Below, in pieces: positions 1-11,362 of a stretch of DNA of 64,000 nucleotides (within the stretch, counting starts at the first letter, position 1; each line of letters begins with the position of its first letter). This DNA comes from Sipunculus nudus. Taxonomy: Eukaryota; Annelida; Sipuncula; Golfingiida; Sipunculidae. Where the stretch lies: contig CM049306.1 of NCBI GenBank assembly GCA_026874595.1, positions 56,043,519 to 56,107,518 on the forward strand, written 5' to 3'. The notes beneath the pieces are model-generated. The model was given only the letters and a program-made list of their open reading frames with translations, did no database searches and was not told the DNA's origin. A program made the translations under genes and the position numbers.

Positions 1-930
1 CATTGAAATCGGACCACTTTTACAAAAGTTTCATCAAAATGCTTATGAAATGGAGGCAAATGGAAGCCAACTTGAAAAATGGCGGCCAATTTGGATTTTT
101 GACTCCTAACTTTTTTTTTTGAAGGGGTCTTAAACGAACAAACATGCAAAATTAGGTGCCTGTATCACCAACTGATTATCATGGCCATATTTGCACCTCT
201 CTGCTTGACTATACAGGCAAGTGAATTACTTTTGGATTTTGTCCGCCTCTAGGGCATTCCGCTTGCCTTCAAAACAATGGCTTTTTTGTGAATCAAGACT
301 CGAGGTTGCCAGTTCCTTGAATATATATGCCAGCTTGTACCAGGTGAAAAACCTGAACAGCGGTCGACGAAATAAAATCAAATACACGGTAGTACAATTA
401 CTGTTCCATTGATCGGAATATAGTGTTATTAGGGCTAGACAAATTTGGATGTATGTGTATGTGTATGTGTATGTTTGTGCGCATTTTGTGTGTAAGGAGC
501 ACTTATGTGGTCACGCTCTACGCGCTAAAGGAGTACAACGTCAAAGACTATATACATGTATATATAATATCATAAGTTAGATCAACGCCTATCAAAGAGG
601 GTGAGATCACTTATCTAAAAAATAGCTGCTAAATTATTCCATAATTACATCATTATAATGGAGACGCACCCCTGATTGGTTTTATATTGTTTCACTCATG
701 AAAGATGAAACAGAAGTATGATAATTTCGACGATTTTATGTGTAATGAAGCTATCGCTTTAGGTTTTAGGAAGATGCAGTCACGCCTAGATTTTAGTTTT
801 TTTTCACTGTTGAACAAATAATGTGACTAATGTCTTTAAAAACTGACTGAGATTACCCCTATATAAACCATGAAGAAATTATAATCCATATAAAAATACA
901 GGTAAAATCAAATGACCGAAAATAGTTAAC
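1..930. other. AT-rich non-coding stretch
   Basis: No convincing gene is visible. The short open frames have no recognisable domain. A small GTATGT-type tandem run lies at about 449-472. The opening 200 bases contain near-repeated phrases about tggaggcaa/tggaagcca and look like old repeat DNA. Confidence 0.5.
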
Positions 931-939
931 AGGTCAAGC

Positions 940-1510
940 GCGCCTTGAAAAATTGACATAAGTCAAGTTTGAAATTCATGTAAATCCAAACTGGAGTTAT
1001 CATCTGGAAACAAATTTGTGGATTATCGAACGGACAGGGCAAATATAATATAGGGCATCCAGCCATCCATTTATTGTCAATAAACACACCAGGTTTCGGG
1101 AAACTAGGTGAAACCACAGCTTAGAAACTGACATGATTGCTGTAATTCTGAGGTCTAAAGATAGGGAAAATCTTTAAAAAACTAATAAAAAAATTCCGGA
1201 AACTGACTAAACTAGCCAAGGTCAATATTCAAGGCAAGATTCATGACAATCCATGCATTAATCATAAAAATACTGGGGTTTTTGTATCTTTTTTTTAAAT
1301 TATTCTTGGGGATACTTACTAGCAAAATAGCTTGGAGAATATATGTCGCAGTGACCTAATATCAGGTTTCCAAGGAGATGTTTATTGACCTCAATGGATG
1401 TTCACTTAGAAGCTTCTAGGGCCGGTGATTATGATTTCTGCCTTGCTAACGGACGGACGACGGGCAAAGCGCCATACCTATATGACTTTCAGTCAGCTGA
1501 GCTAAAGAAT
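940..1510 (-). mobile_element. Inverted partial copy of the TIR repeat found at 45.4-47.2 kb
   Basis: Read on the minus strand, the sequence starts at about 1510 with AGCTCAGCTGACTGAAAGTC. It continues through a GTCCGTCCGTT stretch, a GGCAGAAATC block, a CCTAGAAGCTTCT block, a CTTGGAAACCTGATATTAGG block and a TCCCCAAGAATAA block. These occur in the same order in the larger element at 45440-47195. The terminal AGCTCAGCTGACTG is the same inverted-repeat end. The far end, towards 940, is too diverged to place, and the second terminus was not found. It is probably an old, single-unit member of the family. Confidence 0.6.
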
Positions 1511-1616
1511 CTTAATTTAAATCAATTTATTTTGAGTTTGTTAATTATGATTTACCCCAAGTTCTTAGAAATATAATATAAATTTTTACAGAGATTGTGT
1601 AACTAGTTTTTCAAAT

Positions 1617-1812
1617 TAAAAAAAAAGCACTCTCCGTAGTTTGGGAGGTAGCGCTTGCGGTAGTCTGCAGAGGTTGAGGAAATCGGTGGACCCGGAGAAA
1701 ACCCCGACCTTATAAATGGGCCTCAACAACCCACTCTCATAACTATACACCGGGAATTGAACCCGGGTCGCCAGTGGAAAGCGTTTTACCACTCGAGTGT
1801 CCAGACCCTCTA
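1617..1812 (-). mobile_element. tRNA-derived SINE (type 1)
   Basis: The minus strand begins with a tRNA-like head (about 1812-1744). It has an A-box-like CGAGTGGTAAAACG segment and a good B box, GGGTTCAATTCCC, at 1752-1764. The body contains a TTTTCTCCGGGT phrase like the conserved central domains of metazoan SINEs (recalled, not searched). It ends in a poly-T/AATTT tail near 1620. A true tRNA gene is unlikely because the fold is imperfect and the homologous-looking body extends past the tRNA end. Confidence 0.65.
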
Positions 1813-2318
1813 TACGTTATAACTTCTGCAGTGGAAACAGATACGCCTCGTTCACGGAACACACATTCATCTATCTTCTAATACTTGTTATATATTTATA
1901 CTTATTCTTATATACTTTTTCTAATACTTATATCTTCTAAAACTTATACTTGTGCTCAACGTTCTCTGAAAACGTGTTGTGTCTGACACTGTGTTATACC
2001 TAATTTTAAAAGTCATTGTTTGCTCAATGACCTCGCCGATATGTGATTAAAAAAATTTAATGTACACATAATTTTAGGGAATTGTGCGTGGTTTTAAATT
2101 GCGTAGAGGCTACCACCGAAAAAAGCCGAACTGCCTTCGGCAAAGACCGGAATACCTCCGTGCTCGCTTGGTGATCTTCATGTACAACGCAAGCAGGCGT
2201 GTGACACAATCGCAGGATTAAGGTCTTGTGCATGCATATAAATAACCCCTGCAGTCAGTGACGTATTTAAGCATGTTGGTCTGACATTTTACCCAGTTAC
2301 TGGCTATGGGCCGCTTGC
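1813..2318. other. Non-coding, nothing recognised
   Basis: AT-rich, with small local repeats of CTTATA/ATACTT type at about 1880-1950. No supported gene or RNA was seen. Confidence 0.4.
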
Positions 2319-2334
2319 ATGATCAGTAAATGTG

Positions 2335-2500
2335 AAAAAACATGTGTCTCTGGATTTAGGAAAATGGAGGGGTCTAATCCAGGAGGATTAATGACAAAAA
2401 CTAATAAAAGGTCCCAAGGTCTTGAAAAGGGAGGGGGGGGGGGCAGGTCGCAAAATTGGTTTGAAACCCTTAAAAGCCAAACACCCCCCATGAGCCAAAA
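2335..2500 (+). repeat. Dispersed GGATTT/GAGGAG repeat, copy 1
   Basis: The order of blocks is CTGGATTTAGGAAAATGGAG, a CCAGGAGGATTAATGA block, an AAAAGGTCC block, a poly-G run, GGTCGCAAAATT, and CCCTTAAAAGCCAAA. The same order recurs on the minus strand at 28130-28310, and part of it at 31905-32025 and 33000-33052. This shows a short interspersed repeat of about 170-190 bp whose poly-G segment varies in length. No coding capacity is credible. Confidence 0.65.
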
Positions 2501-2773
2501 TTTCTCATCTCATTTAATACATATCCCCCATCCCGTTAAATGCCCGGTTACCGGGTTTATCAGCTAGACTGTAATAATACTCTGTATATATATGGTCGCC
2601 GAGGTGTGGGGACAGCCAGAGGTGGTCGCCATCCCTCTCCCCAGGCCGATAGACAAATGGGATTGGTACCAACAGGGAATAAATTTGCACCCGTGGCAAG
2701 CTCTCCTGAAAAAGGTCTCAGTCGAATTCTGTCCCAATATTAACACAGTACAGCAGTACAGTGAATGTAGGAA

Positions 2774-2980
2774 ATGGTGCGGTGTGTACAACCCAAGAAC
2801 AATTTGGCCCTACTGGTCCATCGAATCTTACTGAAATTCCGCGCTCAACTACGTCTTATTGAAACAGACCAAGATAATATGCACTCTACATTACCTTCAT
2901 TACAGCCAGTGATAGTAAACACAGCCAGTGATGATGAGATGGTATCCAGTGACGAGCGACAGACTGAGGTGCCCATGTAG
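2774..2980 (+). pseudogene. Putative N-terminal extension of the LINE protein
   Basis: An ATG-started open frame of 68 codons ends at a TAG (2978-2980). It is in the same frame as the endonuclease that follows, and the translation after the TAG reads straight into the endonuclease without another stop. The last 25 residues are acidic and Ser-rich (ASDDEMVSSDERQTEVPM), which would suit a linker. The simplest reading is that the protein once began here or further upstream and the TAG is a mutation. Alternatively it is leader sequence or the remnant of a separate ORF1; no nucleic-acid-binding motif is visible. Confidence 0.4.
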
Positions 2981-3028
2981 GACATTTCCCGGTCCGATGG
3001 AATTTCTTATTTTGATGCTAGATCTGTT

Positions 3029-4948
3029 TTGAAAATTTGTCACCTTAATGTAGCAGGTTGGACTATTAACAATCATGAATTGGGGGAAAATATTATTGTC
3101 AAAACTGTAGCTGATTTTATAAGCATAAATGAAACTCACCTTTCATATGATGAAATACTAAATATTCCTGGATATATTTGGTATGGACACAATCGGGAAT
3201 GTAGGCCTAAGAAAGCACCAAAAACCTTTGGAGGTGTGGGATTATTTGTCAAGACAAGCATTCATTCAGATTTTGATGTGTCAGTAATTGATAAGTCAGC
3301 AGACGGAATTTTGGTATTACAGATGCAAAATAAACATAGTAAATCAACCATTATTATGTGCTCGGTGTATCTACCACCAGAAAACAGTGTGTGGGGTAGT
3401 GATTCAAATAGCTTCTATGAACATTTATTAAATCAGATATACATACACATTAATGCTGATCATTTTATAATTTGTGGAGACCTTAACAGTAGAGTTGGGG
3501 ACTCAATTGATATGATTGAAAGTATTGATGATATTCCTAAGAGACAGGTTATTGATTTTAACAAAAATCAGCACGGAGCAGCGTTGATAGAATTTTTACA
3601 CGAATCAAAATTTTGTATAGTTAATGGAAGGATAAATAACTTGCAAAATAATTTCACATGTATATCATCTAAAGGAAAATCTGTAGTAGATTACATTTTG
3701 GTTCCACAGGATAAATTAATGGACTGTATATATTTTTCTGTATCACCATGTTCTGATTTCATAGAAAACAATAACTTAATGTATCTAGTCGGAAGAAATT
3801 CTCGGATACCTGATCATTCTCTCGTTGAAGTCCATATTGATATTGGAGTTAATATAGATCATATACACACACGAAAGAAACAAGAGGCAAAAAAAAAGTT
3901 TAATTTCAGGAATATACCCACTAATTTTATGAAGTCTGAACACGTAATGCATGATATATTAGAAGCCATAAATATTATTGAAAATGCTAAAGGTTCACAG
4001 GCATCCTTTGATAATGCATATTGTGCTGTCATAAGTCCAGTTAATAATGAAATGAATAATTTTTTGGTACGTAATGATTGTATAAAAAACAAACGCAGAG
4101 TAAAACAATTTTGGAATGATGAATTAGATGCATTGTTTAAAGATAAAAGAAAGGCTGAAAAGGAATATAGAAAATGTGTTAGTGCTGGAAAAGAGAGGAA
4201 AGAACTTCTAGAAGCTTTTAAGAAAAAATCTGCTCTCTTTGATCGAAAATTTAGATATTATGAGAGACAATACCGAAGGGACAGAATTTGCAGGATTGAG
4301 CAGTTACCGGTGCACAACTCTCAGCTTTTTTGGCAATATATTAAGCGATTGGGTCCTCCCCGTAAGAATTGTATACCATTTGAGGTATATGACATAGATT
4401 ATCATATTGTATATGATGAGGTAAGTGTGTTGAGTAAATGGAAATCTGATTTTGAAAAATTATATGCATGTATAAATGAGTCTTACATTAACAATCAAAA
4501 TTTTGCGGAACAAATAAAACATTTTATGTCATGTATAGAAAATGATATGATTGACCCATTATATCAGGGAAACCAGGAAATAAATACAATTATTACTTAT
4601 GATGAAGTAGAAAGTGTAGTTAATAAGCTGAAAGGGGGGAAAGCTGCAGGAATTGATGAGATTCCTTATGATGTTCTGAAAAATGCTATAGTCACTAAGG
4701 CAATACACAGTTTCTTTAATATGATATTTGATTATGGAATAGTTCCTTCCGTATGGGCTGATTCAATGGTAATTCCGATCTTGAAGTCCAGTGTCGATGA
4801 CCCTAGGGTGCCAATGAACTATAGGGGTATTAGTTTGTTATGTTGTATTGCAAAGGTCTATGGGAGTATTTTGAACAGGCGTCTTATGAAGTACTTAGAT
4901 AATCAAAACATCTTAGTTGAGGAGCAAAATGGTTTCAGAGAAAATTGA
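3029..4948 (+). pseudogene. LINE endonuclease plus N-terminal half of reverse transcriptase
   Basis: This open frame of 639 codons starts at a TTG, so its true start is probably upstream (see 2774-2980). Residues about 1-270 are an APE/EEP endonuclease, which nicks target DNA. Motifs visible are HLNVAGW (5-11), the catalytic Glu in NETHL (E35), GGVGLFV (68-74), GDLN (150-153), SVVDYILVP (218-226) and PDHS (261-264). A Lys/Arg-rich, probably helical linker follows (about 350-445). The reverse transcriptase begins near 522 with KAAGIDEIPYDVLK (538-551) and NYRGISLL (597-604). The frame ends at TGA 4946-4948 in the middle of the RT, just after NGFREN. The downstream sequence stays in the same frame, so this is one nonsense change, consistent with CGA to TGA at a CpG, and not a natural end. 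The enzyme made would lack its YADD catalytic centre. Confidence 0.9.
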
Positions 4949-5002
4949 TCGTGCTTAGAGCACATTTTTTCCTTATATTGTATTATCAGAAATAGACTAA
5001 AC

Positions 5003-5674
5003 ATGGGTCTTAATACGTTTACAGCTTTTATAGATTTGAAAACCGCTTTTGACTCGGTGAAAAGAAATTTTCTGTACTATAAATTATTTCAGTGTGGAAT
5101 TGATGGCAAATTTTATTTTGCTATTAAAGCGTTATACAAAGACACACGAGCTTGTGTAAAGGTAAATGATCTGTACACAGATTGGTTTGATACCTCCGAT
5201 GGTGTCAGGCAGGGTGATACCCTTTCACCAACGTTATTTTCGATCTTTATTAATGATTTGGCAGAAGGTATCAATAGAATGAACAGAGGAATAGTTGTTA
5301 ATAGCAGAAATGTTAGTATCTTAATGTACGCTGATGATATTGTTTTATTAGCACTCTCTACGTCTACTTTACAAGAAATGTTATCTTACATTCATGAATG
5401 GTGTCAAAAGTGGCAAATTGAAATTAGTGAGAAAAAGTCAAAAGTTGTACACTTTAGGCGGTCGAGACATAAACGGTCAAATGTTCTCTTTAAAGCAGGG
5501 GAGAAAGTTATTTCCTATACATCATTTTATAAATATCTTGGTGTGTATTTTGATGAAAATCTCAATTTAAATCATCACGAGAGAGAGATGGCTGCAGCTG
5601 CCATGAGAGCATTCTTCAAAAGAAAGATCCTTTTTCGCTCAGTTCAGAATGGGTGTATTACCTTTGGCAATTGA
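5003..5674 (+). pseudogene. LINE reverse transcriptase, catalytic half
   Basis: In frame with the preceding segment. The open reading resumes right after the TGA; the first ATG is at 5003. Motifs are AFIDLKTAFDSV (RT motif A, catalytic Asp11), GVRQGDTLSPTLFSIFINDL (68-87), YADD (109-112, the two catalytic Asp of motif C) and KYLGVYFDENLN (177-188). The copying of element RNA into DNA is therefore encoded in two pieces. The last roughly 20 residues before the stop at 5674 are not RT-like, because an internal deletion has joined this region to the element's C-terminal end in another frame. In related elements a thumb and connector region of some hundreds of residues would lie here. Confidence 0.88.
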
Positions 5675-5885
5675 AACAGGCAGATTTCGTCGTATTAATA
5701 TTAAACAAAGAGTCTGTTTTAAATGTAATGAGTGTATTGAAGATGAGGTCCACTTCCTTTTTCACTGTCCTTTGTATGAGCAGGAACGACAGACATTATT
5801 TTCTGGTACAAACTGGCCAACATCTACTTTTACAGAAAATGAAAAAAAATATCCTGGTTGTGTGACAATACATCTAGAAAGCTAG
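5649..5885 (+). pseudogene. LINE C-terminal zinc-motif segment
   Basis: This frame differs from the RT frame and overlaps its end. It translates as MGVLPLAIETGRFRRINIKQ, then a Cys-x2-Cys-x8-His-x4-Cys motif (C23, C26, H35, C40 of this segment) in the context CNECIEDEVHFLFHCPLY. That is the usual C-terminal zinc-like motif of many LINE proteins, thought to help bind nucleic acid. Its upstream edge is the deletion junction at about 5610-5640. The stop at 5883-5885 is probably the true end of the original protein, since a roughly 180-bp 3' UTR with AATAAA follows. Confidence 0.85.
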
Positions 5886-6072
5886 CAAAATATTTATGCA
5901 GATGTTATGAAATTAGGAGCAAGCAACTGTATGTCTAGTGCATGCGAATCACTTATTTTGTTCCAAGTTATGAAGTGACTAATAGGTCCATGGGGCCGGG
6001 TGCACTGATATGTATAATTATATATGTATCTGAATGTACTTGTCACTCTAATAAAGAATACTACTACTATAT

Positions 6073-7708
6073 GAGGTGTTACTATAAAGTGATAACTGAT
6101 TTTTTGCTATGCAATCATTAAGTAGAATTCGTCATGTGTTAGTAATGCCATAGATAACCCGCTTGACCATCAGCACAAAATGTGTGATATCAATGAAGAC
6201 TTACGAAACTGAAGGGCACTAAATTTATATTCTAATTAATGCATTGCATAATGCTGTACCATGTGCAAAAGCTGTCCAAAACTTACCATATCTCATAATT
6301 TACATGAGCTAAAGAATACCGTCCATGTATATGTTGTGTCTTTTTTGTCTCACACACGTTTTTTAATATATATAGCGTTGCATGCCGCATGTTTTATGTG
6401 TGACATGCGTGTGAAGCAACAGCATTCAGTATATATACCTGACCAAGATGTTTACATCACGCGAACCCATTGTCTGTTCTCCAGGGGAAACGTTTAGACA
6501 AATTCATGAACAGCTGGGCAAGTATTAACACGGACAGTATATTAACAGTTCGCTATGTGGTCATACATTAATTTATTAATACAGTCGCACGGCATGCCTG
6601 GCTTCAGAGTCTCGCCAGGTATGGGTACCTATGACGTCATCGCGAATGTTTGACATGAGAGAGGACTTTCTTCCCTTGGTTCTAGAATTATTTCAGTGTT
6701 ATCCCATGTGTGCATGATATGTATTTCTTCCAGAAACAAAACAGGTTTTAAACTTGTGTTATTTATTTTAATAATCCAGGTTTTATAACAAAATAAAGTG
6801 TCGTAATGTCATGTTGTAAACACGGCACTGAATATCGCGTCATAAATATCCTGACTAGTCCAGGCCCCTTCGCTGCGTTATGTAATGCTTCTTTTGTGAC
6901 GGCATCTAATATTACATCACGGACCTGACCATTCATAATTAACTAGCATTACCACAATGTCCATACCTTATTATGATAAAGCTCTTGTTTCGTTACACTG
7001 AACAACCACAACAGAAGTATAACAACCCATTAATTTTTCTTTATCCCTTACATGCAGGGACCAACCATTAATGTTACTGCCGTGTTACAGCCAGTCTTAA
7101 ATACGCGAGTGTGCGAGTTTACACACGTCAGTTTCTAAGGAAAAATAGACAAATTATTCAGAATTACAAGTATGTAAATGAGGTACATTATAACAAATGT
7201 TTAATGTAGGATTAACTGTTGAATCTATGGATCATTTAGCAGATCGGATCTGTTACATGCAACTTATAAAATTATGCTGATAATGATATTTGGCAGAGCG
7301 GCTCCTTGACATAAAACAATTCATTTTTTTCCTGACAAAATTATATTGATGATCGAGGTAACATTCCTGTCACTTCATGGATGAAATAAAAGTCAATCAT
7401 TTGATGATAAGCAAGTCCCACAAACAGTTTCAGCCCAAATTATGGGCTAAAACGGAGCAACCATTGATATATAATGCCATGTCATTTTGATCTAAGATAG
7501 GTCTGTGGATCACTTAAAATGTGCAAACGTGTTATCTCTAATAGATTTATATGTCTATAGTTAAACGAGTTAATGAAATTAAAACAATTTTAGGACACCA
7601 TGAACACAATAAATAAGAAAATGTAAACTTGCGAGTTTCCCCCGTATAAATGTACGATGAAAAGTCAAATGACTCCTTAAGTGTACAAAATTAATAACAG
7701 TCTATATG
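6073..7708. other. Non-coding, 3' side of the E2 gene
   Basis: No coding region was recognised. Part of it is probably the 3' UTR of the E2 gene. The closest clear minus-strand AATAAA (plus TTTATT) is at about 6762-6767, roughly 940 bp beyond the stop, so the true polyadenylation site is uncertain. No poly-T block directly after the E2 stop marks a retrocopy tail. Confidence 0.4.
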
Positions 7709-8254
<546 letters not shown>

Positions 8255-8431
8255 CTACGGAGCGGCAGTTAGCGCTCTGCAGTTTGACGGTAAACTGACT
8301 GTAAGTGATAGGAAACTCACACTTGTATTTAACAAACTCAGACACGCACCTTTGTGTCGACTGTATATGTAGAGCCCTCTCAGTTCTGGAACCGTCTATG
8401 CGGTGAAGTGTTGTGAAACACAACTGTCATG

Positions 8432-8493
8432 TTATATATATATATAGCAGACTCACTGCGCATGGGGATTTCCGCGTTAGATTCTTGACGTCA
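8432..8493 (-). promoter_or_regulatory. Candidate promoter of the E2 gene: TATA tract and CRE
   Basis: A TATATATATATATA tract at 8433-8446 is followed (minus strand) by about 280 bp of leader to the ATG at 8152. A perfect palindromic cAMP response element, TGACGTCA, lies at 8486-8493, about 40 bp upstream of the tract. A CAACACTTCACC-type region could be the start. The tract may also be a plain AT microsatellite, so the TATA role is inferred. The spacing of CRE and TATA is typical of animal promoters. Confidence 0.4.
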
Positions 8494-9780
8494 GCAACAC
8501 CGGCCACGCAGCGGGGTCAACCTCCACGCTGTCTCCGAGCTCTACCGACCTTGCGGTGAAACGGTATGACTCAACCTGTACGCCGAAAAACAAGTGTAAA
8601 CACGTTCAACCCATGGTGCGAATATGTAATGCCATCTAATGGCATTTATTCGAACTACATTTTTTAGAGTGCGTAATTGTACACTTAATCCCCGCCAGAC
8701 GTCACTAGCATACGAAGACACATTGGTTGTCATCTCCTAGTGCGTAATTTATCCGTATACATTTGTCGGGAGTATGCAACATGGAAAAGGGGAGGGCTGG
8801 TACCAAGCCTGATCTGTAAAGCCTTAGTGGAATCAGCAAGTCTGTCTGAATCGATCTGTCTTTTGGTGAACCTTTTTTTTATATAATTCACAAAAGAGCG
8901 TTATTCACGGCCCATATTACAGCAGATAGATTTCCGCCCTGAGGCTGCCCTCGCAGTATCTGTGTGTCGTATTCCGTGCCCTTTTCAAACCCTGACTGAT
9001 CCATTTCCCGCCAAATTCGAACAATTCATCAGCCGCACTATCGGATTTTGCAAGCAATATATAAGAAAGACTTTTGACGGAACCTTATATGAAAACATGA
9101 CACTAAAAGGATATATTTCGGACGAAAACTGTATTTCCATGCATATTTGGGGTCAAAAATCGGGCTTCAGCCTTAAAAAACAGTTAATGGGGTTATATAT
9201 GTCGTGGCTTTAACATTTAGTCAGACCAACAGACTAGCCATCAGGATTTCTCCATTATCAGATCCTAAAGTTAAGACATGAACATTCAATAATATTTCAT
9301 TATGCTAACTCTGATAAAAAAGCCAGGCGCACACATTGGCGTTATGTCGTGAAGGTCTACAATGATCATAAGGGTTTACAATGTTCCATCGTCGTAAGCG
9401 GTGGATCATTGTAAAAGTATTCCCTTTTATACTACAGACATTTTATGGGTTTATTGACATCTGGTAGTGGTCTTGTAATTCTATACTTTCCTTTCATACA
9501 TGTCTTTGAAATACCATAATATCCATGAATTAATAACCCGGTGGAATAATTCTGACTTCAATATGTAGTATATAGGCTCTATGAGGGAATAGTTAACAAG
9601 GATAATTTTTTTTATTTTAGTGAAAGTATCGTGGTTGATAGAACCGCCAGTCCCTTCTAAAGCGAGACATTGTAACGCCCGGCGGTAACTTCTCAGTGCT
9701 ATGCCGCCTGAGCGTCCGGTGGAAAATTCACAGTGCATTGCCGGCAGAGCTTCCGGCGGAACCTTGACTGTCAAGCTTCC
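8494..9780. other. Non-coding, nothing recognised
   Basis: No supported gene. The GC-rich block at 9640-9780 contains GCCGCC and CCGGCGG-type words and leads into the candidate promoter at 9792. Confidence 0.4.
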
Positions 9781-9791
9781 GTCCTACAGCC

Positions 9792-9931
9792 TATAAAAAG
9801 AGGCGGCCACCAGCGTCTCCCCGGGCAGAACATCACGAGCGCTCGGCGAGAGAACATCTAGACTGCATTCGACTCGCCTGACAACAAACGCCGAGCCCCG
9901 ACTACAGTTTAGCAAGAGTACGGTTCTTTAG
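9792..9931 (+). promoter_or_regulatory. Candidate TATA promoter plus non-coding first exon A
   Basis: CTATAAAAAG lies at 9791-9800. The expected start is about 9820-9830. From there to TTTAG|GTAATC (GT at 9932-9933) runs about 110 bp of GC-rich sequence with no ATG, typical of a 5' UTR exon. The GC content stands out against the AT-rich surroundings. The coding exons would lie downstream and were not identified. Not proven: no transcript evidence. Confidence 0.4.
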
Positions 9932-11010
9932 GTAATCTAAGCGTGTTAAACTTATTTGACTGTTTACTTCTGTATTTTCTTAAAGGGTAAAAACAGGGCA
10001 TTTTGCATTTTGTTATATAGGTACGTGTCCTTTATAATAATTTAATCTTTTAAATATCATTAATATAAGCAGACCCGTTTCATGATCTCACAGTAAGGTA
10101 TGATGCTTCATTGTTGTTGTAATTAAATACTGTTAAACTATTGCTTCCTTATTAATATTTTTGCATGATTGTGAGTAATTTGTGTGAGCCTTAGCATGTT
10201 TGGTGAATGAACTTTGACCTGTCACGGCACGGCTACGTTACAGCGTTTATTCTGGTTTCTGTAGATGATAAACAGCAGACCAGTGCCCTTCACTTTTATA
10301 TAGACAGTGACATAAAATGACTGTTCACTTAGTTCTGGCATGTTATGCTGTCTGCAGTCTTTTGCATCTATGCATTGTGGTGACATCTGCTGTTGAGTAA
10401 ACGAAATACTGACTGGATATCTACATCTGTATTATTAACAGGCTGATAAAACCGGTAAACGGGCTTTTTATCGGAGTGGTGGTGGTGGGGGGGGGGGGGG
10501 GTATTAAATGAAATGAGGAATGTTAAGTCAATTTTTTTATTATAAAATGCAAAATAAAATATAGATTTTCAGTGGTATACTGTCTCAATAAGATATGTAT
10601 AATTATTTTTTACATTTCTTTTGTTGCGCTATGCCCGTGGCAAGAAGTTCATACATGATTATGTTAACCTTGCAAATATAAGCAGAAACGTATGCACGTG
10701 CTTCCTTGGATAATTTACGTGATACAACTGTTTCCAGTATTATTGAAGGTGATACTGCAGCGACGCTTGTCGTGGTCATTTCTACATTATCCAAAAGGAA
10801 TACCTGGATGAATTGGGGGTGTTACATGTGCTCTTTTTATTATGTGACACGGGCGTAACTCCTGTTGTGGTACTCGTGTCTGGCCGCGTATTTCATTCTA
10901 TGTTTAATCCGTACTGGTTGAACTCTCGCCATGTTTAGCCTTGGGTTTTCACGCCTGGCCGAGGTCACGTGATGAGCCTGGTATGTGGAGATAGACGGCG
11001 CTGTTTTTTA
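9932..11010. other. Non-coding with poly-G run
   Basis: Nothing coding recognised. A run of 15 G lies at 10487-10501, preceded by GGTGGTGG. This might be intron 1 of the gene starting at exon A, if that exon is real. Confidence 0.4.
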
Positions 11011-11015
11011 GAGAA

Positions 11016-11108
11016 TTCCTGAAACGCGTGCTTACTGTGTTGTGCAAGTTCTTATAGACTGTTCGAGAAGTGGAAAATTCTCGGCTTTGGGTGTGAAGGT
11101 ATATAAAG
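11016..11108 (+). promoter_or_regulatory. Candidate TATA box with heat-shock-element-like sites
   Basis: TATATAAAG lies at 11100-11108. Upstream, three two-unit heat-shock-factor-like motifs are visible: TTCCTGAA (11016-11023), TTCGAGAA (11062-11069) and GAAAATTC (11073-11080). HSF sites are built of nGAAn units. The last two pairs are close together but one base out of perfect five-base phase. The match is suggestive and might be chance. Confidence 0.35.
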
Positions 11109-11129
11109 GGGCTGTGTTTTAGAACGGAA

Positions 11130-11360
11130 GGACAGAGAGAGCAGCAGAGCAGATTCCAGCGGACGCAGAAGCGTGTGTCAGTTTCTAAGACCTTATCCGA
11201 CGAATGCAGCAATTATAGATTTTCAAAGACTTTCTCCTGGATTTTATGCATTTGGACTTCAGTTTACTCTCTGGGTTGTTGCAAGAACTTTCCACTGGAC
11301 TGTCATTCTCCGAGAGTATACATTTAAAGAACTTATCGTGGTGACGGTGTTGGTATCCAG
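11130..11360 (+). other. Candidate non-coding first exon B
   Basis: It begins about 30 bp after the TATA box, with purine-rich GGACAGAGAGAGCAGCAGAG, and ends at TATCCAG|GTACTG (GT at 11361-11362). It contains short upstream ATGs whose frames stop early (the longest about 32 codons), so it reads as a 5' UTR. It is only about 1.4 kb from exon A on the same strand, as alternative promoters would be. Confidence 0.35.
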
Positions 11361-11362
11361 GT

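Larger units (their letters stand above)
2540..6072 (+). mobile_element. Non-LTR retrotransposon (LINE) with APE endonuclease and RT, decayed
   Basis: One element holds, in order, an upstream leader, an apurinic-like endonuclease, a reverse transcriptase and a C-terminal zinc motif. The 3' end is well defined: an AATAAAG signal at about 6050, followed by a short ACT-type tandem tail ending near 6070, as in many LINEs. The 5' boundary is unclear and set at about 2540 because sequence typical of the element (GC-richer leader, in-frame open stretch) begins there. Damage comprises in-frame stops at 2978-2980 and 4946-4948, and an internal deletion near 5610-5640 that removes the region between RT and the zinc motif and shifts frame. 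The clade is uncertain; a CR1/L2/Rex1/Daphne-like group is likely from the domain order. A single copy is seen in the window. Confidence 0.9.

Noticed and set aside
1744-1812. True tRNA gene
   Set aside because: Imperfect fold and a SINE body attached; same reasoning for 14940-15005, 24774-24845 and 47867-47938.
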